A DNA stretch of 64,000 bases from Arthrobacter sp. D5-1 (GCF_017357425.1 NZ_CP014571.1:4402001-4466000), one strand, 5' to 3'. Shown: positions 27,472 through 36,343, counted from the stretch's first letter. Program-made: numbers and translations. The notes: generated by a model not told the origin, from the letters alone.

Positions 27472-29697
27472 TTGGGGTCTCATCCTGCTCTGCGCTTTCG
27501 TGCTGCGTCCACCGCTGTCCGGGCGCTCCTGCTGACGCTGGCCTTCGTTCTTGCAGCGGTGGTGGTGACGCCCGTTTCACCCGCCGTAGCCGCCACACCG
27601 GTCCTCGCCACGTTTGTGCGGACCTCCGCTGCAACGGTCGACGTCGGGGCTCCTGTCAGTTTCAACTTCACGACTTCCGTCGCGGTCAAGCGTGTTGAGG
27701 TGGGGCTGCACAGTGTTGCCGGGAAGCATACGTTGGCGTGGACAGCTGGTGCCGGCGGTGCCGCGGCTGCTGGCGCGAGCGCCGGGACTGTTGCAGGCGT
27801 CGCCTCCCCGTCGTCCTGGCCCAACGGCGCGATCGAGGTCAGTTACGTCCAGGTCATCACCACGGCGGGTGCTTCGCAGGTGTATTACCGCGGTGGCGGC
27901 GTCTATCCACCGGGCACCGGCGCCGCGCCTTTTGGTGACCCCGCCGCACAGGACTTCAAAGTCAGGAACCCTTCGTTGCCCTACGCAGCGCCCGTTCCTA
28001 CATCGTTCCTGCCGGCCAAAGCCACGTTCGCGCCAGGACAGACCGCAGGGGTGCAGGTCAAGCTCTCCCAACTTGCCCAGGCGGTCCGGCTGGTCTACCG
28101 GGATGCTTCAGAGGTCACCCCCTTCGAGCTGACGTGGGCGGGTAACCCAGCGCCTGGCCCCCAGACCATCACGGCCACCGGGGCCATCACGGCAGCGCAG
28201 GCTTCGGGAAAGTACACCCTGGAGCGTGTGGAAATCTCCTACTTTGACGGTCTGGCCAAGGACTCCTACCTTCGGGATGGGACGATGGAGCGGACCTCAC
28301 CGGTGCCGTTGGGCACGGCCGTTCGGGCAGGACTGGCAACAGGTGACATCACGGTGAGCAACCCGGCCAAGGTGCTGCAGAAACTGAGTCCCTCGGTGGC
28401 GCCACGTGTCGCGGGGGACCTGGTTCCCAATACGATCCTGACCATCCAGCCAGGAACGTGGCCCGTAGAACCGTCATTCTCGGAAATCCAGTGGTACCGG
28501 AACAGCACTCCCATCGACTACGCCACCAAGGACACCTACCAGTCCAATATGTACGACGATCCCGCAAACATGATCTGGGTCAAGATGACCGCGCGGGCTG
28601 CCGGATACCTCCCCACCAGCGTCTCAACGTTGGCATTCGGGCCGATGCCCCGCCGGGTCTGGGTCAGCAACCTGCGCATCACCGGTGACGCGTCAGTGGG
28701 CGGCGTCCTCCATTTGGAGCATGGTGCCGCCGGCGTCGACCCCGAGGGCGGCCAGGCCAGCTACACCTACGTCTGGAAACGCAACGGCACTCCTATTCCA
28801 GGCGCCACCTCCCGGGACTACCGGACCACCCTGGCGGACAAGGGAAACATCATCACTGCAGGGGTAACAGCCCGCTTCGATGCAGGCTCGGCCATTACCG
28901 AGGTTGTTGACCTTGTGGGACCGTTGGCAAACAAGACCCGCGGCAAGGGCTTCAACGCAGACGGCACGGGGGACATTTTCGCCCGGGATACCGGCGGTAA
29001 CCTGTGGCTGTACCCCAGCAACGGCAGCGGCGGCTGGTTGCCCTCCCAAAAAATCGGCCAAGGCTGGAACGGGTTCAACTCGCTCTTCTCCCCTGGCGAC
29101 TTCGACGGCGACGGAAACGTTGACGTCATGGCCCGCGATGGTGCCGGACGACTCTTCCTCTACCAGGGCAATGGCCAGGGCGGCTGGCTTCGATCTTTCC
29201 AGATCGGTCAAGGCTGGGGGTCGGTCAAGGACATCGTGGCACCGGGCGACTTCAACGGTGACGGCACCGCAGACCTTATTGCCCGGGATGCTTCGAACAC
29301 CATGGTGATGTATCCCGGAAATGGACGTGGCGGCTTCCTGACCCCTTACACACTCAGTGGCGGGTGGGGCGATTTTAATGCCTTCATCTCTCCGTCGTCG
29401 CGTTCCATCTTCGCCCGTGACAACTCAGGCAACCTCCGGTCCTATAGCGGCTCCGGAAATGGATACTTCCACGAAAACGCATGGACGCCCAACGTCTTCG
29501 GCGCTTATGCGGGCTATGGCTGGGAAGGTTTCAGCAGGATCGGCGCACCCGGAGATTTTGACAGTGACGGGGTCCCTGAGGTGTACGGGATCCACCCCGA
29601 TGGACGGCTCACCATGTTCTACGGGCTGGGCCATATCGCCCTCAAGCGCCAAGCGACCATAGGCTGGGGCTGGAACTCCTTTAACTCCGTCTTCTAG
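27472..29697 (+). CDS. Secreted FG-GAP repeat protein 4 of 7, longest form
   Basis: 741 residues from a TTG that follows TTGGGGGAA; the frame is open further upstream, but the earlier GTG precedes the leader hairpin and yields no signal peptide. Order: signal peptide (cut near 40, PAVAATP); two copies of the unnamed beta module (about 45-165, RTSAATVDVGAPVSFNFTT; about 175-300, SYFDGLAKDSYLRDG); two Ig-like domains (about 305-490); FG-GAP propeller. The calcium loops PGDFDGDGNVDVMARD and PGDFNGDGTADLIARD are intact. The fourth blade (SPSSRSIFARD) has lost its acidic ligands. It ends GWGWNSFNSVF. It is the only member with a duplicated beta module. Confidence 0.85.
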   Translation: MGSHPALRFRAASTAVRALLLTLAFVLAAVVVTPVSPAVAATPVLATFVRTSAATVDVGAPVSFNFTTSVAVKRVEVGLHSVAGKHTLAWTAGAGGAAAAGASAGTVAGVASPSSWPNGAIEVSYVQVITTAGASQVYYRGGGVYPPGTGAAPFGDPAAQDFKVRNPSLPYAAPVPTSFLPAKATFAPGQTAGVQVKLSQLAQAVRLVYRDASEVTPFELTWAGNPAPGPQTITATGAITAAQASGKYTLERVEISYFDGLAKDSYLRDGTMERTSPVPLGTAVRAGLATGDITVSNPAKVLQKLSPSVAPRVAGDLVPNTILTIQPGTWPVEPSFSEIQWYRNSTPIDYATKDTYQSNMYDDPANMIWVKMTARAAGYLPTSVSTLAFGPMPRRVWVSNLRITGDASVGGVLHLEHGAAGVDPEGGQASYTYVWKRNGTPIPGATSRDYRTTLADKGNIITAGVTARFDAGSAITEVVDLVGPLANKTRGKGFNADGTGDIFARDTGGNLWLYPSNGSGGWLPSQKIGQGWNGFNSLFSPGDFDGDGNVDVMARDGAGRLFLYQGNGQGGWLRSFQIGQGWGSVKDIVAPGDFNGDGTADLIARDASNTMVMYPGNGRGGFLTPYTLSGGWGDFNAFISPSSRSIFARDNSGNLRSYSGSGNGYFHENAWTPNVFGAYAGYGWEGFSRIGAPGDFDSDGVPEVYGIHPDGRLTMFYGLGHIALKRQATIGWGWNSFNSVF

Positions 29698-29738
29698 CCA
29701 TGCCCACAACCACTTCACACCATTCTGGGGAAGACGTC

Positions 29739-31565
29739 ATGACCACTCGCACCGTTGCAGGGCTAAGCCCCACCAAACTCCGCCCTCTGGCTGCCTTGCT
29801 GGGAGTCCTCCTGGCTGCGATGCTGTTGGCGCCGGCCTCGTTCCAGCCTGCGGCAGCGGCTGAAGACCCTGTACCAAAAATCGTTGCCGCCCAACGGGTA
29901 TCCTCCCCCACGGTTGCTGTGGGGGCCACCGTGAAGATCGCCTTTACCCTGGCGCAGCGGGCCCAACGCGTCGAGTTCCGCTACACCGACGAATCCCATG
30001 TCACCGAACACCGCGTCATTTGGTCGGGGACACCCGCAGCCGGGCCACTGACAGCGACCGCCTCGGCCGCCGTGGCAGCCGATACCTACTTCAACGGCAC
30101 CCACACGCTGCAGAGTGTGATCATCACCTACGGCCAACGAATGCTCACCTACAACCGTGGCTCCACCTACGAAGAGGTGCTCCCTGTTGCCTGGGAAACC
30201 CTGGACTTCACGGTCAGCAATCCCGCCAACGTCCTTGTTCCCAACGACAACATCACCCTGCCGGCTCTCGGGATCCGGAAAGAAGCGGGCTATTCCTATC
30301 CTGCCTTCGACGTCAACCACGGAACGTGGTCCGCGCCGCCGTCGTCCTATACGTACGAATGGTTCCGCGACGGGGTCTTCAAGTCCTCCGGCAGCAACTG
30401 GTTCGATGTTTCGGGCAAGTACGCCGGAACCGGGTCCGGGCTCACGCTTAAACTCACCGCCCTGGCAGCCGGGCACCTTCCCGAGACCGTCGAGACCAAA
30501 CCCTTCTACCTGGCGGCCGCCGCGGACCCTGTGATCTCCGGTTATCCAGGGGTGCGGGGGTCCGTGAAGGCAGTGTTTGATCCCTCCACCATCAAGGGAC
30601 TCCCCGCGGGAGCGAAACCAATTGTCAGCTACCAATGGCTCCTGAACATTGCCGATCCCATCCCTTCGGCCACAGGGGCAAGCTACAGCCCCAAGCCCTC
30701 AGATGCCGGCAAGAAACTCGGGGTGACGGCCGTTGTCAGCTACGACGGCAGCGTCGTAGGCCTCTTCCGCAGCGCTGATGTGATGGTCAAGCATCAGTCA
30801 CTCCTCCGGGACTTCGACGGCGACGCCAAACCGGATGTCATCACCAGAAAACCCAACGGCACACTGACCCTTTTCCGAGGGGACATCTATGGCCAGTTCA
30901 AAAGCGCCACCAAGGACATCGGCTGGGGATGGGCCGGCTTCACTGCGCTGATGTCTCCCGGTGACTTCGATGGCGACGGCGCAATGGATGTGATGGCCCG
31001 CGATAAGTCCGGTCAGCTGTGGCTTTACCGCGGAAATGGATCCGGCGGCTGGCGCGGCTCTTCTGTCATCGGGACCGGCTGGGCAGGTTTCAGCGAGATC
31101 ATTCCGGCCAGCGATTTCAACGGTGACGGGACCAGCGATGTCCTGGCGCGTGACCCTCAGGGGCGCCTCTTCCTCTACCCCGGCAATGGGAGGGGCGGAT
31201 GGCTTACCCCAACGCAGGTTGGACAGGGGTGGCAGTCCTTCAACAAGGTCTTCACTCCCGGCGATTTCAGTGGCGACGGAGTCTCCGATTTCCTCGCCCG
31301 CGGGACAGACGGGAAGCTCAGCGCCTACTACCCCAACGGTAAGGGTGGATGGTTGTCGTCGAGGACGCTGACAGGAAACTACTCATCCAGCATCTACCTG
31401 GGTGGATTGGGCGGATTTAATCATTCCGACCGCTACAACTACTTCTTCAGCGTCTCTGACCAAGGCGTGTTCACCACCGAGGCACTGGGCAGTGACTGGA
31501 ACAGCTACTATCGCCAGACCAGCCAGGCGGGGACGGGATGGGGTTACCTCACTGCCGTTTTCTAA
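29739..31565 (+). CDS. Secreted FG-GAP repeat protein 5 of 7
   Basis: 608 residues; the ATG is preferred over one 39 bases upstream because GGGGAAG precedes it and a clean signal peptide follows (cut near 41, AAAAEDP). Order: unnamed beta module (about 45-165, RVSSPTVAVGATVKIAFTL and SVIITYGQRMLTYNRGS); two diverged Ig-like domains (YEWFRDG, YQWLLN); propeller from about 355. Calcium loops include PGDFDGDGAMDVMARD and ASDFNGDGTSDVLARD. The last unit (LGGFNHSDRYNYFFSVS) is degenerate. It ends GTGWGYLTAVF. Its ribosome-binding region is nearly the same as that of the second paralogue (TCTGGGGAAGACGTC). Confidence 0.85.
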   Translation: MTTRTVAGLSPTKLRPLAALLGVLLAAMLLAPASFQPAAAAEDPVPKIVAAQRVSSPTVAVGATVKIAFTLAQRAQRVEFRYTDESHVTEHRVIWSGTPAAGPLTATASAAVAADTYFNGTHTLQSVIITYGQRMLTYNRGSTYEEVLPVAWETLDFTVSNPANVLVPNDNITLPALGIRKEAGYSYPAFDVNHGTWSAPPSSYTYEWFRDGVFKSSGSNWFDVSGKYAGTGSGLTLKLTALAAGHLPETVETKPFYLAAAADPVISGYPGVRGSVKAVFDPSTIKGLPAGAKPIVSYQWLLNIADPIPSATGASYSPKPSDAGKKLGVTAVVSYDGSVVGLFRSADVMVKHQSLLRDFDGDAKPDVITRKPNGTLTLFRGDIYGQFKSATKDIGWGWAGFTALMSPGDFDGDGAMDVMARDKSGQLWLYRGNGSGGWRGSSVIGTGWAGFSEIIPASDFNGDGTSDVLARDPQGRLFLYPGNGRGGWLTPTQVGQGWQSFNKVFTPGDFSGDGVSDFLARGTDGKLSAYYPNGKGGWLSSRTLTGNYSSSIYLGGLGGFNHSDRYNYFFSVSDQGVFTTEALGSDWNSYYRQTSQAGTGWGYLTAVF

Positions 31566-31647
31566 GCTGATTTCGGTTGATTTCAGGGTTTGACTTGTCT
31601 TTTCGTTGAACATTTGCCAGCAAATTCCCAGACTGTCGTTCCCGCGT

Positions 31648-31707
31648 TGTACCCTCAAGACACTTATACCCGCCGGCCATCCGGGACCGGCTTGATTTGG
31701 GGGAACA
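31648..31707 (+). promoter_or_regulatory. Conserved promoter/leader of FG-GAP gene 6
   Basis: TGTACCCTCA begins exactly 60 bases before the ATG. A GCCGG...CCGGC hairpin (31672-31691) and TTTGGGGGAA follow. Spacing and order match the leaders of paralogues 4 and 7 although the intervening bases differ. Confidence 0.5.
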
Positions 31708-32991
31708 ATGGGGATCACTCCTATGCGCCGCGTGCGCACCTGGCTCGCCGCACTGACTAGCTGCATCGTTGTGGTTGTTGGCCTGGGACTGGCTCCTGCC
31801 GTGCAGGCTGACGACACTTTTGCACCGGTTCCGGTAGCGGTCTCCACGACGCCCCATTCGATCGCTGCCGGAGGACAGGCCTCCTCCAGGGTTACCCTCC
31901 AAGCCTCCGGCCCCATCAGCGACGTCTATGTCCTATTCAGGAACACGGCCACTGGAAAGCTGCACACACAGATGACCCAGGGTTCCTACAGCGCGGCTGA
32001 TTCGACCTACACGTTCGAGATCTTCTTTGCCCAGGGCACTCCGCCGGGAACCTACCTGGCCCAATACCTGCAGATCCAGACCACCGCAGGCCAGGAGTTC
32101 GGATACTGGCGCGACGGTTCGCTGATCCACAATCCAGGCAACCTGCCAGACTCCGGCACTGCCGCTGTTGCGCTGAATGCGTTGGACTTCAACTACATCA
32201 CTCCGGTGGACCTGGACCGGCCCCATACTTCCGGTTCCTACCGCGCCGAGTACTGGGATCCGTACACCATGAGCCTCTTCATTCGTGATTCCTGGGGACG
32301 CCTGGGGCTCTTCCCCACGGGTGGAAATGGGACGTGGAAGCAGGCCTACGAAGTTGGTTCGGGGTGGAACATCTTCAATCTGATGTTCTCGGCCGGAGAC
32401 TTCAACAATGACGGAGAGAACGACGTCATTGCCCGTGACGGCGCGGGGTCGCTCTTCCTCTACCCCGCGGACGGGCAGGGCGGCTGGTATCCCCGCCAGC
32501 AAATCGGCTGGGGCTGGGGTATCTTCACGTCCGTTTTTGCTGCCGGCGATTTCAGCGGCGACGGCAACAACGACCTCCTCGCACGCAAGCCTTCCGGCGA
32601 ACTCGTCCTGTATCCGGGCAACGGGTCCGGCAGCTTCCTGGGGGCGACAACCATTGGTTGGGGTTGGAGCGGCATGACGTCCGTCTTCTCCCCCGGCGAT
32701 TTCAACGGCGATCACAAGCCCGATGTCCTGGCCCGCGACGGGGCAGGCAACTTGCACTTCTACGGCGGTAACGGCTCCGGAGGATGGACCACCAGCGGCA
32801 CGATCGGCCAGGGGTGGAACGCCATCACCAAACTGGGCGGCGCCGGGGACTTCGACGGCGACGGCGCCAACGATGTCTGGGGCATCGACACCTCAGGCCA
32901 GATGCGCATGTACTACGGCAACGGCTCCGGAGGCTGGAAGAGCTCCGGAGTTGTTGGATGGGGTTGGGGCGGGTTCAACGCGGTCTTCTAG
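31708..32991 (+). CDS. Secreted FG-GAP repeat protein 6 of 7
   Basis: 427 residues starting at ATG behind GGGGGAA. Signal peptide (cut near 34, PAVQADD); one unnamed beta module (about 40-165, SASGPISDVYVLF-like strand and YLAQYLQIQTTAGQEFGYWRDG, the latter split by a turn); then the propeller directly, with no Ig-like domain. All four calcium loops are complete: AGDFNNDGENDVIARD, AGDFSGDGNNDLLARK, PGDFNGDHKPDVLARD, AGDFDGDGANDVWGID. The end GWGWGGFNAVF is the same as in the second paralogue. A terminator hairpin follows, which separates this gene from the seventh. Confidence 0.85.
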   Translation: MGITPMRRVRTWLAALTSCIVVVVGLGLAPAVQADDTFAPVPVAVSTTPHSIAAGGQASSRVTLQASGPISDVYVLFRNTATGKLHTQMTQGSYSAADSTYTFEIFFAQGTPPGTYLAQYLQIQTTAGQEFGYWRDGSLIHNPGNLPDSGTAAVALNALDFNYITPVDLDRPHTSGSYRAEYWDPYTMSLFIRDSWGRLGLFPTGGNGTWKQAYEVGSGWNIFNLMFSAGDFNNDGENDVIARDGAGSLFLYPADGQGGWYPRQQIGWGWGIFTSVFAAGDFSGDGNNDLLARKPSGELVLYPGNGSGSFLGATTIGWGWSGMTSVFSPGDFNGDHKPDVLARDGAGNLHFYGGNGSGGWTTSGTIGQGWNAITKLGGAGDFDGDGANDVWGIDTSGQMRMYYGNGSGGWKSSGVVGWGWGGFNAVF

Positions 32992-33013
32992 GCCCTCCTC
33001 ACGGCTTTTGATT

Positions 33014-33048
33014 GAGGGCCTCCTCCGGGTTTCTTCGGGGAGGCCCTC
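33014..33048. terminator. Terminator hairpin after FG-GAP gene 6
   Basis: GAGGGCCTCC pairs perfectly with GGAGGCCCTC around a 15-base loop that contains TTTCTTC. No long T-run follows. It separates the sixth from the seventh FG-GAP gene, which has its own leader. Confidence 0.7.
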
Positions 33049-33099
33049 CTTCACAATGACTTCGATTTCACGGAACCATTTACCGGGCAAAGCCGAAAA

Positions 33100-33160
33100 T
33101 GTAGTGTCATCTCAATTGATCTCTGCTGGCCCTCCGGCCAGTCACTTCTTGGGGGAATCC
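33100..33160 (+). promoter_or_regulatory. Conserved promoter/leader of FG-GAP gene 7
   Basis: TGTAGTGTCATCTCAATTG begins 61 bases before the TTG start and is almost the same as TGTATTGTCATTTCAATTG before paralogue 4. A perfect CTGGCC-CTCC-GGCCAG hairpin (33126-33141) and CTTGGGGGAATCC follow. Confidence 0.55.
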
Positions 33161-34405
33161 TTGGACCTTCTTACTGCCCTGCGGTGGACCGCGCCCAACC
33201 CTGCGCGGCGGCTGCTGACCGCTTCCCTGCTGGTGGGCGCCCTGAGCAGTGCGCTGGTGGCGGCTCCTGCCGATGCAGCGCCGGACCTTCAGAACTCCGG
33301 CCAGGAACTCATGGTGCAGCCAGCTGCTGCCCGAACTGTCTACATGGGGCAGCCAAAACTGACTGGCGACCCCACCGTAGGGGGCCTCCTCAAAGCGGAA
33401 CTTGGCGGATACGCTCCGTTCGTCATCCCCGAGGGTGGCACGCCTTCGTTCACCTACAAGTGGACCCGGGACGGTCAAGCCATACCAGGCGCCACAGGCT
33501 CGACCTACCGGGCCACCCCAGGGGACCGCGGCAGGGTAGTCGCCGTCTTCGTCACGGTCTCCTACGACGCCGAGTCACGGCTCACCCTGCAGGCGGACTA
33601 CCCGCTGAGGATCGCTGCCAAACCCCGGGCACGCGGATTCAACGGCGACGACACCCTGGACATCTTTGCCCGCGATGCCGCAGGCCGCCTGCTCCTCTAC
33701 CCCACTGACGGCCTGGGCAACTGGCGTGCAGCCCAAGTACTCGGAACAGGATGGAATGTCTTCAACACCCTGTTCTCTCCGGGCGACTTTGACGGTGACG
33801 GCACAGTGGACGTCATTGGCCGCGATGGACGGGGACGGTTGTTCCTCTACCAGGGCAACGGAACCGGCGGCTGGAAGAGTGCCTTCCAGATCGGCCAAGG
33901 CTGGCAGGATTTCCGGACCGTGTCCTCGGCGGGTGATTTCAACGGCGATGGAAGCAACGACCTCATTGTTGTGGACCGCTGGTACCAGGCCATCCTCTAC
34001 CCCGGCAACGGCAGGGGTGGCTTCCTTCAGCCCTACGGCGTTGACACCTATTGGGTCAACGGCGATCCGATCTTCACAGTGGGCCACTTCGGCGGGACGA
34101 ACAACCTGGGAATTGTCAGCCGAAACTACGGCTATCTCCGGCTTTATGAAGCCAGCCGGAGCGGCCGGCTGGATGGCAGCCGTACCGATATCGGATGGGG
34201 GTTCAATGACTTCCCGTTCGTGGGTTCAGCGGGTGACTTTAATGGCGATGGCACGGTGGACATCTTCAGCGTTGACACCGCAGGACGGCTGACGATGTAT
34301 TACAACAAGGGCGCAGAGTACCTGAACAGCGGCCGCCCGGACATCCGATGGTACGGACAATCCACCGTCGGGTGGGGCTGGGGTGGCTTCACCGCGGTCT
34401 TCTAG
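33161..34405 (+). CDS. Secreted FG-GAP repeat protein 7 of 7
   Basis: 414 residues from TTG behind GGGGGAATCC; the frame is open far upstream only as an overlap with the sixth gene. Signal peptide (cut near 39, ADAAPD); one Ig-like domain (about 58-150, LTGDPTVGGLLKAELGGYAP and YKWTRDGQAIPGATGSTYRA); FG-GAP propeller. Loops PGDFDGDGTVDVIGRD, AGDFNGDGSNDLIVVD and AGDFNGDGTVDIFSVD are intact, while VGHFGGTNNLGIVSRN in the fourth blade has lost the ligands, as in paralogue 4. It ends GWGWGGFTAVF, two bases before the stop of the convergent MFS gene. It lacks the unnamed beta module. Confidence 0.85.
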   Translation: MDLLTALRWTAPNPARRLLTASLLVGALSSALVAAPADAAPDLQNSGQELMVQPAAARTVYMGQPKLTGDPTVGGLLKAELGGYAPFVIPEGGTPSFTYKWTRDGQAIPGATGSTYRATPGDRGRVVAVFVTVSYDAESRLTLQADYPLRIAAKPRARGFNGDDTLDIFARDAAGRLLLYPTDGLGNWRAAQVLGTGWNVFNTLFSPGDFDGDGTVDVIGRDGRGRLFLYQGNGTGGWKSAFQIGQGWQDFRTVSSAGDFNGDGSNDLIVVDRWYQAILYPGNGRGGFLQPYGVDTYWVNGDPIFTVGHFGGTNNLGIVSRNYGYLRLYEASRSGRLDGSRTDIGWGFNDFPFVGSAGDFNGDGTVDIFSVDTAGRLTMYYNKGAEYLNSGRPDIRWYGQSTVGWGWGGFTAVF

Positions 34406-34407
34406 GC

Positions 34408-35712
34408 CTAGTCAACGCTCTTGATCTTCACCACAAACACCGCTCCCAGGAGCCCAATGACCGCGGCGGCGACGTACAGCGAGACGTAGCCGCCCCAGTA
34501 AAGGACAAACGGAGAGGCGATCAACGGGGCGATCACCTGCGGTAAAGAGTTGGCAATGTTGATAACGCCCAAGTCCCGGCCGCGGTCCATTCCCGTGGGA
34601 AGGACCTGCGTGATGAGGGCGAAGTCGACGGCGAGGTAGGCTCCAAACCCGATCCCCAACACCACCGCACCGGCAAGCCCGCCGATCCACGTTGGTGCGA
34701 AGGCGAGGATCAGCGAGGCCAGCGCAATGATGACCGACGACGCGATCACCAGTGGCTTCCGTTTGCCCATCTTGTCGCTTAGCCGGCCACCAAGCACGCT
34801 GGTAATGATGACCGAGACCGCGTACAGCCCCGTAAGAATGAGGACACCAAAGGAGGGATCGATTCCCTCAGTTTCCTTGAGCCGCACAGCATCACTCAGG
34901 AAAAACAACAAGTACAACGTGACCATGTGGTTGCCTGTACTTACCAGCAGACGGGTCAGCCAAGCCCACGCGAAATCCGGATACCGTTTGGGCGAGACCC
35001 AGAAGCCCTTGAGGAAGTCTGCCAGATTGAAGGGCGGGCGCTCAGTTGGTGGAAGCTGCTGATCGTCATTCTTGAAAAGGTAAAGCACGACGCCGGCCAG
35101 CAACGCCGCAGCGCACAGCCAGTACCCGGCCGCAAAGTTCCCAACGACGACCGCCGCGATCACCGCGCCGATCAAAATGCCTACTGTCTGTCCCATGGCG
35201 GCGAGTCCGCCTACAGTTCCGCGCTGTGGCACCGGGACGCGGTCAGGTACGGCGGCCGTAATAGCGGCGTACATGGCGTTGGCTCCGGCCTGCACAAGGC
35301 ACCAAAGCAAAGTCATTGCTGCAACGTTGGGAGCACCGGCCAAAGCAACGAGCGCAACAGCTCCCAGGATGGCGCCCATCAGGACCCAAGGAACACGGCG
35401 ACCAAACCGGGACGTCGTGCGGTCGCTGAACGCCCCGAAAAGTGGGTTTGCCACCATGGAAACGGCCGCTCCACAGCCAGTGACCAAGGCAAGGATCGCT
35501 TCTTTCTGGCCTTCATCAAAGTGGGCTGCCTGCAGGCCCAGGAGCACTTGGAGGGGGCCAAAGAACGCTGCGTTGATGCCGAGGTTGACCAGCACAACGC
35601 CGGTAACCCAGATCGGCCTTACCCTGGCAACAGGTTCGGCAAGCGCCGTGGTGTTTCCACCGCGGACGATTGCAGGATCCGGCACAGGACCCGGCAGGTC
35701 AGACAAGCTCAT
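34408..35712 (-). CDS. MFS transporter, substrate unknown
   Basis: 434 residues with about twelve membrane segments. Family marks are FGAFSDRTTSRFGRRVPWVLMG in the first cytoplasmic loop (split over residues 70-92) and GGRLSDKMGKRKPLVI in the equivalent second-half loop. The first resembles glycoside/pentoside-type carriers more than drug pumps, so sugar or glycoside transport is a possibility. It has no enzyme partner; the nearest gene in the same direction is far away. It is convergent with the last FG-GAP gene and divergent from the RraA-like gene. Confidence 0.85.
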   Translation of the reverse strand: MSLSDLPGPVPDPAIVRGGNTTALAEPVARVRPIWVTGVVLVNLGINAAFFGPLQVLLGLQAAHFDEGQKEAILALVTGCGAAVSMVANPLFGAFSDRTTSRFGRRVPWVLMGAILGAVALVALAGAPNVAAMTLLWCLVQAGANAMYAAITAAVPDRVPVPQRGTVGGLAAMGQTVGILIGAVIAAVVVGNFAAGYWLCAAALLAGVVLYLFKNDDQQLPPTERPPFNLADFLKGFWVSPKRYPDFAWAWLTRLLVSTGNHMVTLYLLFFLSDAVRLKETEGIDPSFGVLILTGLYAVSVIITSVLGGRLSDKMGKRKPLVIASSVIIALASLILAFAPTWIGGLAGAVVLGIGFGAYLAVDFALITQVLPTGMDRGRDLGVINIANSLPQVIAPLIASPFVLYWGGYVSLYVAAAVIGLLGAVFVVKIKSVD

Positions 35713-35869
35713 GGCAGGTTCCCCCTCATTGAATGTTTGGATTCAGCCTAGCGCGGCGAAGCGACACTGAACCGCCGTTAAGCCCTTTATCCACATAGGC
35801 CGCTGCCAGCGCTGCTTTAGCCCCCTCGCGAGCGCTAGTGTGGCCTCACAGCAATCGAGGAGAAGCACT

Positions 35870-36343
35870 GTGAGCAAGCAAATAAATACGGCCGATCTCT
35901 ACGACGAGCGCGGCGAGGAACTGGAGTCCATAGCCGTTCAGTTCCTCAATCTGGGAGGCCAAACCCATTTCAGTGGGCCGGTCCGCACTATCCGGTGCTT
36001 TGAGGATAATGCGCTGGTGAAAACGGTCCTCAACACACCCGGTGAGGGTGCCGTGCTGGTCATTGATGGCCAGGCATCTCTGCGGACGGCACTCATGGGA
36101 GACCTCATTGCCGCGAGCGCTGTGGCCAACGGCTGGTCCGGTGTGGTGATCAATGGTGCCATCAGGGACCGGGAGGCCATCGCCCGCCTGCCCCTTGGCG
36201 TCAAGGCACTTGGGAGCAACCCGAAGAAGAGCGCCAAGACGGGAGTTGGCGAAGTGGACGTAGAGCTGGTGATCGATCGCGTCCGCATCCAACCCGGCGT
36301 GATGATCTACTGTGACCCGGACGGCATCCTGATCGAGCGCTGA
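35870..36343 (+). CDS. rraA: RraA-like protein (HMG/CHA aldolase family)
   Basis: A 157-residue protein starting at GTG behind GAGGAGAAG. It shows the family pattern: TADLYDERGEELES near the N-terminus, VLVIDGQASLRTALMGDLIA, VVINGAIRDREAIARLPLGV with the conserved Arg-Asp pair, and IQPGVMIYCDPDGILI. Members either inhibit RNase E (E. coli RraA) or are divalent-metal aldolases acting on 4-hydroxy-4-methyl-2-oxoglutarate and oxaloacetate. The Arg-Asp pair permits the aldolase reading. No aromatic-degradation genes are near, so the role here is open. Confidence 0.88.
   Translation: MSKQINTADLYDERGEELESIAVQFLNLGGQTHFSGPVRTIRCFEDNALVKTVLNTPGEGAVLVIDGQASLRTALMGDLIAASAVANGWSGVVINGAIRDREAIARLPLGVKALGSNPKKSAKTGVGEVDVELVIDRVRIQPGVMIYCDPDGILIER

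Noticed and set aside
32723..33160. N-terminal extension of FG-GAP protein 7 by 146 codons
   Set aside because: It would overlap gene 6 and its terminator in another frame. The TTG at 33161 has the conserved leader and opens a signal peptide.
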